This document shows positions 32,959-40,054 of a stretch of DNA of 40,054 nt, one piece after another. Source of the stretch: Psychrobacillus vulpis. GTDB taxonomy: Bacteria; Bacillota; Bacilli; Bacillales_A; Planococcaceae. Position numbers and translations under genes: made by a program. Under the pieces are notes generated by a model. The model saw nothing but the letters and a program-made list of their open reading frames with translations, had not been told where the DNA came from and made no database searches. The DNA lies in the NCBI RefSeq assembly GCF_006861825.1, contig NZ_VDGI01000026.1, forward strand, positions 1 to 40,054, read 5' to 3'. Numbering within the stretch: position 1 is the first letter of the stretch; each line of letters starts with the position of its first letter.

Positions 32959-33540
32959 TTAAAGACCTCCGTGTGAAGGACTATTAATACTCATCGAAAC
33001 TGTCATAACTAAATGTTTATGCTCCTTAGAGCGAGCGTGTGTAAATGTCTCTTCGTAAAAAGCAAAAACATCATGAATATCGCCGTGAATCCCACTCGCA
33101 TAATGCATCGATTCGTTGAAAACACCACGTTCCTTCGCACGGTCCACTTCTCGATAAATAACGTCCATATAATTTGGGTTGTTCATCGGATATAGAGCAA
33201 ATTGAGAAGATACGTATTGTTTTGTCGTATCTATATTTGCCACTTCATCACCTTTATTTAGATACACATCTCCCGCACTATCCCCAGGACAACCAGCCGA
33301 AAAAGTGCCGGATAATGCAATATGTACACCCGTTTTTGCAGCGTGAAGTGTAATCGATTTTGCAACATTGAACACATGAACTTGTTTCCCACGAATTACT
33401 GTGGACACATCATCTGTATGCATCCACACATTGCACGTATCGGTTTCTTGTAGTGCTCCTTTAATTACTGAAATAAAATCGTTGGTCATCGGATGTAACG
33501 AAAAACGAAATCCGACAATCGGGCTTAAGCCACATTGCAT
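32959..33540 (-). CDS. ykoF: Thiamine/HMP-binding protein YkoF
   Basis: A 193-residue protein with two ferredoxin-like repeats (about 5-90 and 105-190; compare FRFSLHPMTNDFI and SQFALYPMNNPNYM). YkoF binds thiamine or its pyrimidine part in the cytoplasm. TAGGAGG precedes the ATG. It is the first gene of the TPP-riboswitch-controlled ykoFEDC operon. Confidence 0.9.
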   Translation of the reverse strand: MQCGLSPIVGFRFSLHPMTNDFISVIKGALQETDTCNVWMHTDDVSTVIRGKQVHVFNVAKSITLHAAKTGVHIALSGTFSAGCPGDSAGDVYLNKGDEVANIDTTKQYVSSQFALYPMNNPNYMDVIYREVDRAKERGVFNESMHYASGIHGDIHDVFAFYEETFTHARSKEHKHLVMTVSMSINSPSHGGL

Positions 33541-33565
33541 AATAAAACCTCCTAAATTTTTTCAT

Positions 33566-33596
33566 AAAAAAAGACCACATCCGTGAAGATGCAGCC
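33566..33596 (-). terminator. TPP-riboswitch terminator
   Basis: On the minus strand GGCTGCATC pairs with GATGTGGTC, all nine positions (four G-U), then seven T. It lies between the TPP aptamer and the ykoF ribosome site, so it is the expression platform. Confidence 0.85.
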
Positions 33597-33630
33597 ACTT
33601 ATCCAATATAAAAAAATTCGGAAAGTCACC

Positions 33631-33722
33631 GCACTTCCTCACGCAGGTATTATCCTGATCGAGTAATAAGGGATCGGAGCTAAAAAGCTCTCATCACAGC
33701 CAAAGTGGGCACCCCTAGTGCA
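33631..33722 (-). promoter_or_regulatory. TPP (thiamine pyrophosphate) riboswitch aptamer
   Basis: On the minus strand the THI-box landmarks appear in order: CTAGGGGTGCC near the 5' end, CTGTGATGAGA in the pyrimidine-sensor arm, CCCTTATTACTCGATC, then GGATAATACCTGCGTGAGGAAGTG. GCACT/AGTGC close the P1 helix. Thiamine excess should stop ykoFEDC transcription at the 33566 terminator. Confidence 0.9.
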
Positions 33723-33744
33723 GAAAAACGGTATGTAGTTTTCC

Positions 33745-33870
33745 AAATTGTTGACAAACGCTTTCATTCTTCGTTGCTGGCACTTCGTTGTAAGCTCATG
33801 AACCTTTAGTTCAATTCGCTTCCACCTCGTACTGGCACGCCTCGACTGGCAAGCGTTTTCAAGACAATTT
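33745..33870 (-). repeat. Inverted-repeat element in the ykoF leader
   Basis: AAATTGT (33745-33751) and AAACGCTT (33756-33763) pair with AAGCGTTT (33851-33858) and ACAATTT (33864-33870), forming a long helix with an internal loop that encloses about 87 bases with repeated CTGGCA/TGGC motifs. It sits between the promoter and the TPP aptamer. It looks like an inserted palindromic element rather than part of the riboswitch. Confidence 0.55.
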
Positions 33871-33888
33871 GATTTCTTATGTGCCCCC

Positions 33889-33917
33889 AGTATACCCTAC
33901 GAAATTAGCATTGTAAA
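33889..33917 (-). promoter_or_regulatory. Sigma-A promoter of the ykoFEDC operon
   Basis: On the minus strand TTTACA (33917-33912), 17 bases, TATACT (33894-33889). The start point near 33882 gives a leader of about 340 bases containing the palindromic element, the TPP aptamer and its terminator. Confidence 0.75.
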
Positions 33918-33939
33918 TGCAGTTGCAAAATTTCATACT
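33911..33939 (+). promoter_or_regulatory. Candidate promoter of the hydroxyacid dehydrogenase
   Basis: TTGTAA (33911-33916), 17 bases, CATACT (33934-33939). Its -35 overlaps the -35 of the divergent ykoF promoter, so the two promoters may compete or share a regulator. Confidence 0.5.
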
Positions 33940-33982
33940 TTCGTCCATGCTTGAACTTATAGATTATTTGGAGGTTGCTGAT

Positions 33983-34942
33983 TTGAAAAAAATATTGATA
34001 ACACGCAAGTTACCAGATGAAGTAGTGAACCCGTTAAAAGAAAAATTTGAAGTGAACATGTGGCATAGTGATGAAATTGGAATGACCTATGAGCAATTAA
34101 AAGCAGAAGCGAAAGATGCTCATGCTCTATGGACAGTGCTTTCAGACAAAGTAGATCGTGAACTATTAGAGAGCTTACCAAACTTAAAAGTAATTAGTAA
34201 CTTAGCGGTTGGTTATAATAATATTGATGTGAGCGCGGCTAAAGAGAATGGAATTATCGTGACAAATACACCAGGAGTATTAACAGAAACAACAGCGGAC
34301 TTAGCTTTTTCACTGCTTTTAGCTACTGCTCGTCGTGTGACGGAATCAGAGCGCTATCTTCGAGCAGGTGAGTGGAAATCTTGGTCACCAATGCAGCTTA
34401 CTGGAATGGATGTTTTCGGTGCTACACTTGGAATTATTGGGATGGGACGCATCGGAGAAGCAGTTGCAAGACGTGCAAAAGGTTTTGATATGAATGTTCT
34501 TTACCATAATAGAACAAGAAAAATGGAATCCGAGGAAAAGTACGGTTTTACGTATGCAGAATTAGATACATTGCTGAAGGAATCAGATTTCATCGTTCTG
34601 TTAACGCCATTAACACCGGAAACGAAGGGATTAATTGGAGAACGTGAACTAGAAATGATGAAAGAAACCGCAGCAATTATTAACGTTGCGCGTGGTGGAG
34701 TCATTGACGAACAAGCCCTATACGAAGCATTAACGACAAATAAAATATGGGCTGCTGGTCTAGATGTATTCGAAGTGGAGCCAGTTCCATTAGACCACCC
34801 ATTACTCACATTACCGAATGTTACTGTGCTACCGCATATCGGAAGTGCAAGTATTCGTACGAGAATTGCTATGATGCAAATGAATGCTGACGCTATTAAA
34901 GCTGTATTGGAGAATAAAGAGCCAGAGAATAGAGTAGTATAA
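33983..34942 (+). CDS. D-2-hydroxyacid dehydrogenase (glyoxylate/hydroxypyruvate reductase type)
   Basis: A 319-residue NAD(P)-dependent oxidoreductase. The nucleotide-binding motif is GIIGMGRIGEAVARR (about 147-161); catalytic residues are Arg in NVARGGV (about 234), Glu in FEVEP (about 263) and His in LPHIGSA (about 281). This fits GyaR/GhrB-like enzymes reducing glyoxylate or hydroxypyruvate. The TTG at 33983 is chosen because TTTGGAGG lies seven bases upstream; the longer frame to 33917 would cover the promoter. Confidence 0.9.
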   Translation: MKKILITRKLPDEVVNPLKEKFEVNMWHSDEIGMTYEQLKAEAKDAHALWTVLSDKVDRELLESLPNLKVISNLAVGYNNIDVSAAKENGIIVTNTPGVLTETTADLAFSLLLATARRVTESERYLRAGEWKSWSPMQLTGMDVFGATLGIIGMGRIGEAVARRAKGFDMNVLYHNRTRKMESEEKYGFTYAELDTLLKESDFIVLLTPLTPETKGLIGERELEMMKETAAIINVARGGVIDEQALYEALTTNKIWAAGLDVFEVEPVPLDHPLLTLPNVTVLPHIGSASIRTRIAMMQMNADAIKAVLENKEPENRVV

Positions 34943-34943
34943 A

Positions 34944-34987
34944 AAATACCAGATCAGAGCTATTTCCATTTCTCTGATCTGGTATTT
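34944..34987. terminator. Bidirectional terminator
   Basis: AAATACCAGATCAGAG (34944-34959) pairs perfectly with CTCTGATCTGGTATTT (34972-34987). It serves the dehydrogenase and the converging lipoprotein gene. Confidence 0.88.
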
Positions 34988-35003
34988 CGTTGTTCTTATA
35001 CTA

Positions 35004-36077
35004 TTAAGTCACTAAGGATACATCACTTGCTGTAGCCCAATCAGTCATTGGAACCACAATATATGTTGCACCGGGTTTTAATGTATTGTCTTTAACATCA
35101 AAGATACCAACTGCACCTTTACGGGAAGAGAAGCGATATTGTGCTTGAATCTTGCTACCATCTTCAGCTTGTAATTCTACGCTTCGACCTGCAAGTAAAT
35201 CCATACCAGGATCTTTATCTAATGTTAATTGGAATGATTTATCATCAATTGCTTCTGCTGATTTGACTGTCAACGGAGCAATCTCTTTCGTTTCGAAGGT
35301 TGGATTTTTAATTGTTGCCCAATCAGATGACACAGTATATGTTGTACCAGGTGTTAAAATTTGTCCATCTGATAAACGGAATTTTGGTGCTTGTCTACCA
35401 TCTGCTGCTTGAGTAAATGGAACATAATTTGCTGTTATTTTTTCTCCATTATCTGATGTTATTGTCACTGTACGATCACGTAAAGAAGAAATTACTTGGT
35501 ATTGGTTTCCGTTATCGTCTTTGTTTTCATCATTTAATTGGAAAGAAAGATCCCCTCTACCAGCTCGATAAGCTTCAATAATATTAGCATAATCTGTTAC
35601 GCCATCTTCTTTAAAAGATTCAATTTCAAAAGTATCGTTCGTGACTTGTTTCGTTTGACTTAAATTAATTTTCTCCTCACTTGCTGCAAACGATTGTTTT
35701 TCGCCACCTTTATAGCCAACTGTATATGTTGTTCCTGGTTTTTGTATAGTAACAGGGATAATATATGTGCTTTCAGCTCCAATTTTTAGGCGAGGAACAT
35801 TCACTATACTTAAATCATTATCAAACTCAAAATTTTTCTTAATGTTATCTAAGTTCTCTGGATTAATGTCTTCTTCCAATAGTGGCTCAGAGAAAGTTAT
35901 TTGTAATGTCATTGCGTTTAACGGCTGTAAATCCGTGATTTGAGCTTCTGTAACAGTTTGAACTTCTTGTTGTGGTTGCTCTTGCTCGTTTTGATTGTTC
36001 TGTGCTTCCTTATTACATCCTGTTACTGCTAATGCTAATCCAATTAATATAGGTGTTAATATTTTTGCTTTTTTCAT
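35004..36077 (-). CDS. Lipoprotein with repeated Ig-like segments
   Basis: A 357-residue surface lipoprotein; the signal ends AVTGC with C21 as lipidation site, followed by an Asn/Gln/Glu-rich linker (about 23-45). The rest has at least three similar units ending in KPGTTYTVGYKG (about 113), LTPGTTYTVSSDWATI (about 242) and LKPGATYIVVPMTDWATA (about 335), each preceded by charged beta-strand patterns. This resembles bacterial Ig-like or SLAP-type surface repeats; no catalytic motif is seen. AGGAGATG precedes the start, 24 bases after the ankyrin gene, so they are probably cotranscribed. Confidence 0.78.
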   Translation of the reverse strand: MKKAKILTPILIGLALAVTGCNKEAQNNQNEQEQPQQEVQTVTEAQITDLQPLNAMTLQITFSEPLLEEDINPENLDNIKKNFEFDNDLSIVNVPRLKIGAESTYIIPVTIQKPGTTYTVGYKGGEKQSFAASEEKINLSQTKQVTNDTFEIESFKEDGVTDYANIIEAYRAGRGDLSFQLNDENKDDNGNQYQVISSLRDRTVTITSDNGEKITANYVPFTQAADGRQAPKFRLSDGQILTPGTTYTVSSDWATIKNPTFETKEIAPLTVKSAEAIDDKSFQLTLDKDPGMDLLAGRSVELQAEDGSKIQAQYRFSSRKGAVGIFDVKDNTLKPGATYIVVPMTDWATASDVSLVT

Positions 36078-36101
36078 CTTGTCATCTCCTAATTATATTT
36101 T

Positions 36102-36836
36102 TTATTTTGCTCCTGCTTTTAACAAAATTTGCTCTATTTCTTTGAAGCCTTTCTCACGAGCATGTTGTAAAGGGGTCACGTTGTTTTTATCAGGTATGTT
36201 AACGTCAGCTCCATGATCTATGAGTAATTGAACTGCTTGTTGTTGTGTCTCATTTCCATTATTCAAAATGATTGCTTCCATTAAAGCAGTCCAACCAAGG
36301 TTATTGATATGATTAACGTCAATTTTTGTCTGAGTAAGAAGCACTTTAATTACATCTACATATCCATGTTCTGATGCTGGTATCAAAGCAGTTCCTCCAT
36401 ATCGGTTAGTGATAGATGGGTCAGCTCCTGAGTCGATTGTTAGCTTCAGAATTTCAAGATATCCTTCTGCGCCAGCATATAGGAAAGGAGTGTTTTTCAT
36501 GTTATCTTGAATATTAACATTGGCACCTGCCTCCATAAGGACTTTAGCGGTTTCCACGTCATTGTTATAAGTTGCAATCATGACACTGGTACGTCCGTTT
36601 GAATCCTGTACATTGATATTGACGCTTTCTTTTATCAGATTTCTTATAGTTTCAGTCTCTCCGCGTTCAGCTGCTCGAAGTAGTTCCTCATCAATGCCTA
36701 CTTTCACGATTTCACTCTCCTTAGCTTGTATTATTGATTCATCACCTTTGTTTGAATTACATCCTTGAAGTATGAGAATTAATCCTATTATGACTGCCAA
36801 CCATTTTATTCTAATAATCTTAGTTGGAGTTACCAT
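36102..36836 (-). CDS. Ankyrin-repeat lipoprotein
   Basis: A 244-residue protein: signal with lipobox LQGC (C26), then about six ankyrin units covering residues 47-244 (for example NGRTSVMIATYNNDVETAK, MKNTPFLYAGAEGYLEI, YGGTALIPASEHGYVDV, LGWTALMEAI). Ankyrin repeats bind proteins; here the domain should be outside the membrane. GGAGGGGG lies 11 bases before the ATG. Together with the Ig-like lipoprotein it may form a surface complex, which is inference. Confidence 0.85.
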   Translation of the reverse strand: MVTPTKIIRIKWLAVIIGLILILQGCNSNKGDESIIQAKESEIVKVGIDEELLRAAERGETETIRNLIKESVNINVQDSNGRTSVMIATYNNDVETAKVLMEAGANVNIQDNMKNTPFLYAGAEGYLEILKLTIDSGADPSITNRYGGTALIPASEHGYVDVIKVLLTQTKIDVNHINNLGWTALMEAIILNNGNETQQQAVQLLIDHGADVNIPDKNNVTPLQHAREKGFKEIEQILLKAGAK

Positions 36837-37056
36837 TTAAATTTTTTCCCCCTCCAATTAATTTTTAGATTTTTGTTCCTGAAATCATCTTAGCCAACGA
36901 ACTTAAAATCCATCTAAACAATTTCTAAAAAATATATAAACTTATTCATAAAATTTCTTAATACAAATAAAAAACCCCACACGAGTGTAGCAAGGGCACT
37001 GAAAAAGTCCCTATAATCAGCTATTCAGATTGAGTTGTACAATAACCCAATCGATA

Positions 37057-37173
37057 AGAAAATCGTTGAAAAGCTCCTCTTCCGCGGGCGTTGCCTCAGC
37101 CTCTTCGCGTAGTTAGAGGGGTCTTCGGCTAACGCTATTCCCGCAGGAGTGTCGCCTTTTTCAACGATTTTCT
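37057..37173 (+). repeat. GC-rich inverted-repeat element, copy C
   Basis: A 117-bp element with perfect 16-bp terminal inverted repeats, AGAAAATCGTTGAAAA (37057-37072) and its complement (37158-37173). The core has CTTCCGCGGGC, CAGCCTCTTCG, GGGGTCTTCGGCTAACGC and ATTCCCGCAGGAGT, the same order as copies A and B. It lies in the 36837-37492 gap, which otherwise holds AT-rich DNA and copy D. No transposase is encoded. Confidence 0.8.
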
Positions 37174-37220
37174 AGAAATGAAAAAATATTTATCTTAAGA
37201 ATAGACAGTTGTTCAGTACT

Positions 37221-37279
37221 CTCAGCGTAGCGAGGAGGAGGCTTGGCGATTCGCCCGTGGAAAGCGAGTGGCTTTTCCG
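37221..37279 (-). repeat. GC-rich element, partial copy D
   Basis: Read on the minus strand this gives GCTTTCCACGGGCGA, GCCAAGCCTCCTCCTCG and CTACGC, the first half of the same element, facing copy C. The second half (GGGGTCTTC to CAGGAGT) is absent, so it is truncated. Confidence 0.65.
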
Positions 37280-37492
37280 GACTTAATTAGTTTTAATTCA
37301 AATTATTTGAATATGATTTAAATCACTATAAACTTTGTGAAGAGCGGGTCAGTTTAGTGGAATAAGAAGGTTTATGTGAGAGTGGCGTTGAATAAGTTAA
37401 TATATGTAAAATTTTAAACTATTTTAATGAATTAACGGGTTATCCGAATGGATAATGAAAAGTTATGAGTAGTTGAAACTGGGAGGGTGTAT

Positions 37493-38221
37493 ATGAAATA
37501 TTTATATACGTTTATCATACTTTCTATATTAATCATGAGTGGGTGTTCTAATAATGGGTCTGAGAATAATTTAAAACAAGAAAATGAACAATTAAAGCAA
37601 GAAAATGCAAAGTTATTAGTAGATAAAGAGGAATTAGAATTAGATTTGAAAATAGCTAGCTTGGAAGCATCTAGGAAAAATGATCAATTAACTAGTGAGA
37701 TGAGTTCATTACAAATCGAAAATGAAAGGCAAAAGGAAATAATTAGTCGTTATCAGAATGTACTGGGATCTTCCATTTCAGGTAATCGTACCATCGCCGA
37801 TACTTTAAGTATCTTTTCACCTGATCAATTAAAAAAGGATAACCAAATAGCTGATTTAATCGTTTCAGATGTAAAAACGGAGACAATTAATGACGCAACA
37901 GCTTATTTTATAAAATTCGCTGGTGAATTTGAAGTAACAGGCTCCATTATTCGTAGAGAAAGTGATTATTTCTTTATAGTAAATGAGAATTTAGAGACCA
38001 TGCCACACACGTTATGGCAATTTGAAAATGGAAATATCTACTTCGATATTTCAAATGAAGAAGATTTAAAAAAATCATTGGGCGACAAATTAGATGCGTT
38101 ACCTGAAGATGGTCAACTAGATATAGTTGGAGTTTTTAAAAATTATTCATATAACGAGGTTCCGGAATCGGACTCTCTGCCGAGTTTTGCTGAATTTGTA
38201 AGATTAATATCAGAGAACTAA
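37493..38221 (+). CDS. Coiled-coil lipoprotein of unknown function
   Basis: A 242-residue lipoprotein; lipobox IMSGC with C18. Residues about 26-92 form a strong coiled coil rich in Glu, Lys, Leu and Asn (NLKQENEQLKQENAKLLVDK). The C-terminal half (about 100-242) is a mixed domain with no motif I recognise. The ATG at 37493 is chosen over the GTG at 37487 because GGGAGGG (37481-37487) is then correctly spaced. A short inverted repeat TTATCC/GGATAA lies upstream at 37440-37455. Confidence 0.72.
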   Translation: MKYLYTFIILSILIMSGCSNNGSENNLKQENEQLKQENAKLLVDKEELELDLKIASLEASRKNDQLTSEMSSLQIENERQKEIISRYQNVLGSSISGNRTIADTLSIFSPDQLKKDNQIADLIVSDVKTETINDATAYFIKFAGEFEVTGSIIRRESDYFFIVNENLETMPHTLWQFENGNIYFDISNEEDLKKSLGDKLDALPEDGQLDIVGVFKNYSYNEVPESDSLPSFAEFVRLISEN

Positions 38222-38374
38222 TCTTTGATTTGTGAATAGGGGGTTTCTTGTTAAATCAACGGCGAAGGTTAGTTGAATAAGAGGTAAGTAAAAAAGGGTT
38301 TTTGTCCCAATAACTGAAAGCTTAATTATACTTAATAATCACGGAAAGAATTAAAAAAATTTAGGGGATTTTAG

Positions 38375-38935
38375 ATGAAAAGGATAGTAATTATTACAGT
38401 AGGGAAAACCCATAGTGGGAAAACAACATTTGCAAAGGCTTTAGAACAAGAGTTGAACAACTCAGTAGTGATTGACCAAGATAACCATGCTGAATTCATC
38501 AATTCATATTATAAAAACTTAATACCAAAACAAGGGACTAATACTATTAAGTATGCCATCACTCAAACTGTTGTAGATTATGCTGTTGAACAGACTAATT
38601 ATCATCTCATTCTTTGCAACTCAAATCGTAATCGAAAAGGGCGTTTGGAACTGCTCAGACATTTTAATGAAAAAGGGTTTATAAGCATCCTCGTTAATCT
38701 TGATATACCAGAACATATTCTTCGTGAACGAGTAACAGAAAGTCGCCGAAGTACAAATATATTTAGGAGTGCTTCTACTTTTGAGGAGGTACTTATTAGG
38801 CAACAAGCTGAGTCACATAAAATTGATGTGACAGAACCAACAGAAGATGAAGCAGATTATTTGTTTGTAATCAAAAACAGCGACGAAGTTCAGTTCGTTA
38901 TTCATGAAATTACAAATATTAATCAAAATTTATGA
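38375..38935 (+). CDS. P-loop ATP-binding protein (AAA_33/zeta-like kinase fold)
   Basis: A 186-residue nucleotide-binding protein with Walker A GKTHSGKTT (10-18), a following DQDNHAEF (about 34-41), a hydrophobic LILCNSNRNRKGR (about 78-90) and a basic lid-like LRERVTESRRSTN (about 113-125). This is the pattern of small-molecule or polynucleotide kinases of the AAA_33 group. The substrate is unknown. TAGGGGAT precedes the ATG. No antitoxin-like partner is adjacent. Confidence 0.7.
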   Translation: MKRIVIITVGKTHSGKTTFAKALEQELNNSVVIDQDNHAEFINSYYKNLIPKQGTNTIKYAITQTVVDYAVEQTNYHLILCNSNRNRKGRLELLRHFNEKGFISILVNLDIPEHILRERVTESRRSTNIFRSASTFEEVLIRQQAESHKIDVTEPTEDEADYLFVIKNSDEVQFVIHEITNINQNL

Positions 38936-39103
38936 ATGATTTTAGATTAACTACCTTCTGGGTATGTTATATTCCTTTTTTATTCAACTCCCATGAAAAT
39001 TAAAATCTTCGATTTAGAGAAAAAGACAATACGAAATCAGACGCAGCTCATTTATTTTTTAAAAAAGTGCAGCGCCTAAATGTGGATCAAATTATGGGTT
39101 GGA

Positions 39104-40054
39104 TTAGGAGGCATTTGGTTCAGTGATTGTAACGTTGTATCCTAAGTTTTCAAGTCTCCGAACAGAATATCGTACAATCGATTGTTCTTTTTGCTTGTCA
39201 AAGTAATCTTCTCCTAAATCTACGTACATCTCTTTGCGATTTAAGAGATAATAGGAGATTCTTAAAATGGCATGAGCGACAGATATTCCTGCCCGTTTTT
39301 TTCCCTTTCTTGATGCAGTACGCCTATACAGGGCTCCCAGGATCCTGCCCAGGAGCATAAGTGCGCCGAACTGGGAAATTGCTTCTCGACATCCGTACCG
39401 ACTTCGGCTAAGATCTGTTCCGCCATTCGAGTGGCGATGCCGGGAATGGAATCCAACCGGAGTTATAGAAGAACCACCCTCCTATTAGATCATCGGTGGA
39501 GAAGTAAATTGTCAAGTTAGACGAGTCTTTCTTTAAGATATACCTGGTCTTACCAAAAATTGTACTCTGCAACTACACCTAACTATTACCCTCGAAGAGC
39601 TAGCTCCAGTTCACTCTTTTTCTTCTTCATTGATCGACGGGCAAAGCTAGCTAGCTTCTCAGGATCATTTTCGCCATCGGCGATAGCACGAAGCATATCA
39701 AGAGACGAAACACCCATAATGTCGGAAACAACGGAGCCAAGTTTGATATTAGCACCTTCCAACACCTTTTGAATTCGATTATGTTGCCTTGCACGTTCTT
39801 CGATAATACTCCGTCGGTACCGAACTAATTCTCGTAGTTCTCGTTGATTACGGTCCGGAATGAAACTTGCTTTAAGTAGACCGTGCCGAAGGAGCTTGGC
39901 AATCCATTCTGCATCTTTCACATCGGTCTTGCGACCTGGTACTGCTTTCATATGCTGAGCATTCACTACTAAAAATTCAATATTCTCCGCTTCAAGTAAG
40001 TTAACTATTGGCTTCCAAAATACGCCGGTACTTTCCATTGCTACGTGGGTACAA
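39104..40054 (-). pseudogene. IS110-family transposase, disrupted and cut by the window edge
   Basis: Three pieces of one IS110-type transposase in the right order: an N-terminal part (40054-39586, THVAMESTGVFWKP and [15 protein letters not shown], the DEDD catalytic region), then a stop; a middle part (about 39460-39345, LDSIPGIATRMAEQILAEVG, the Transposase_20 domain); and a C-terminal part (39358-39104, LYRRTASRKGKKRAG to YSVRRLENLGY) in another frame. About 130 non-coding bases separate parts one and two. Between SSAHLCSWAG and GALYRRTASRK the segment that should carry the active-site serine region is missing, with a frame change. The element cannot be active. The 5' end lies beyond the window. 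Confidence 0.9.

Noticed and set aside
38375-38935. Zeta-type toxin of a toxin-antitoxin pair
   Set aside because: P-loop fold is compatible, but no small antitoxin gene overlaps or precedes it.

Overview
The window looks like chromosomal DNA of a low-GC, Gram-positive Bacillales. Evidence: strong AGGAGG-type ribosome sites, frequent TTG/GTG starts, LiaFSR, UppP, YkoFEDC and Yrk-like genes, many lipoproteins, T-tailed hairpin terminators. Gene content and repeat style suggest a Planococcaceae/Caryophanaceae-type genome (Psychrobacillus, Lysinibacillus or Sporosarcina neighbourhood). That placement is inference; no rRNA or marker gene is present. Both edges are mobile DNA: the 3' end of a group II intron on the left, a decayed IS110-family transposase on the right.

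Layout. 1-180: intron tail and a terminator. 529-3531: a two-component system with a previously hidden 47-codon membrane peptide gene between regulator and kinase. 3661-5043: DinB-like protein, P-loop kinase, small membrane protein. 5099-8818 (minus): cell-envelope stress genes liaI-liaH and liaF-liaS-liaR. 8980-11510 (plus, divergent): metallophosphoesterase, DedA, UppP, i.e. likely undecaprenyl-phosphate recycling beside its stress sensor. 11511-12610: no gene, but very rich in signals: duplicated terminator hairpin, two GC-rich inverted-repeat elements, a seven-unit 21-nt repeat array, tandem NrdR boxes with a promoter, and a cobalamin riboswitch. 12611-16282: class Ib ribonucleotide reductase nrdE-nrdI-nrdF. 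16351-20038: Yrk-like sensor/regulator with a divergent DUF418 membrane protein. 20251-28692: a nine-gene operon of HAD phosphatase, RpiR regulator, metallo-beta-lactamase-fold hydrolase, complete Opp/Dpp-type ABC importer and metallophosphoesterase, with no obvious named counterpart. 28934-30194 (minus): VOC protein and DUF1697 protein separated by a second 21-nt array. 30274-33540 (minus): thiamine-precursor ECF importer ykoF-E-D-C under a TPP riboswitch. 33983-34942: 2-hydroxyacid dehydrogenase. 35004-38935: two minus-strand lipoproteins (one ankyrin), a plus-strand coiled-coil lipoprotein, a P-loop protein, and more GC-rich elements. 39104-40054: IS110 pseudogene.

How the parts work together. 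Sensing and envelope homeostasis dominate the left half: three two-component systems, a PspA-like effector and lipid-carrier recycling. The reductase operon carries two nucleotide/cofactor-responsive controls in series (NrdR operator, then B12 riboswitch), implying that the genome also has a B12-dependent reductase. The transporter operon implies import of an unknown peptide-like, perhaps phosphorylated, compound followed by intracellular hydrolysis.

The most unusual signal is a family of short tandem repeats with an exact 21-nt period and a core resembling TYGGAYAAT. It occurs at three separate loci (3574-3615, 12018-12152, 29537-29650), each in a gene-free stretch next to a hairpin terminator. 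All domain and motif calls were made by eye; no database or folding program was run.
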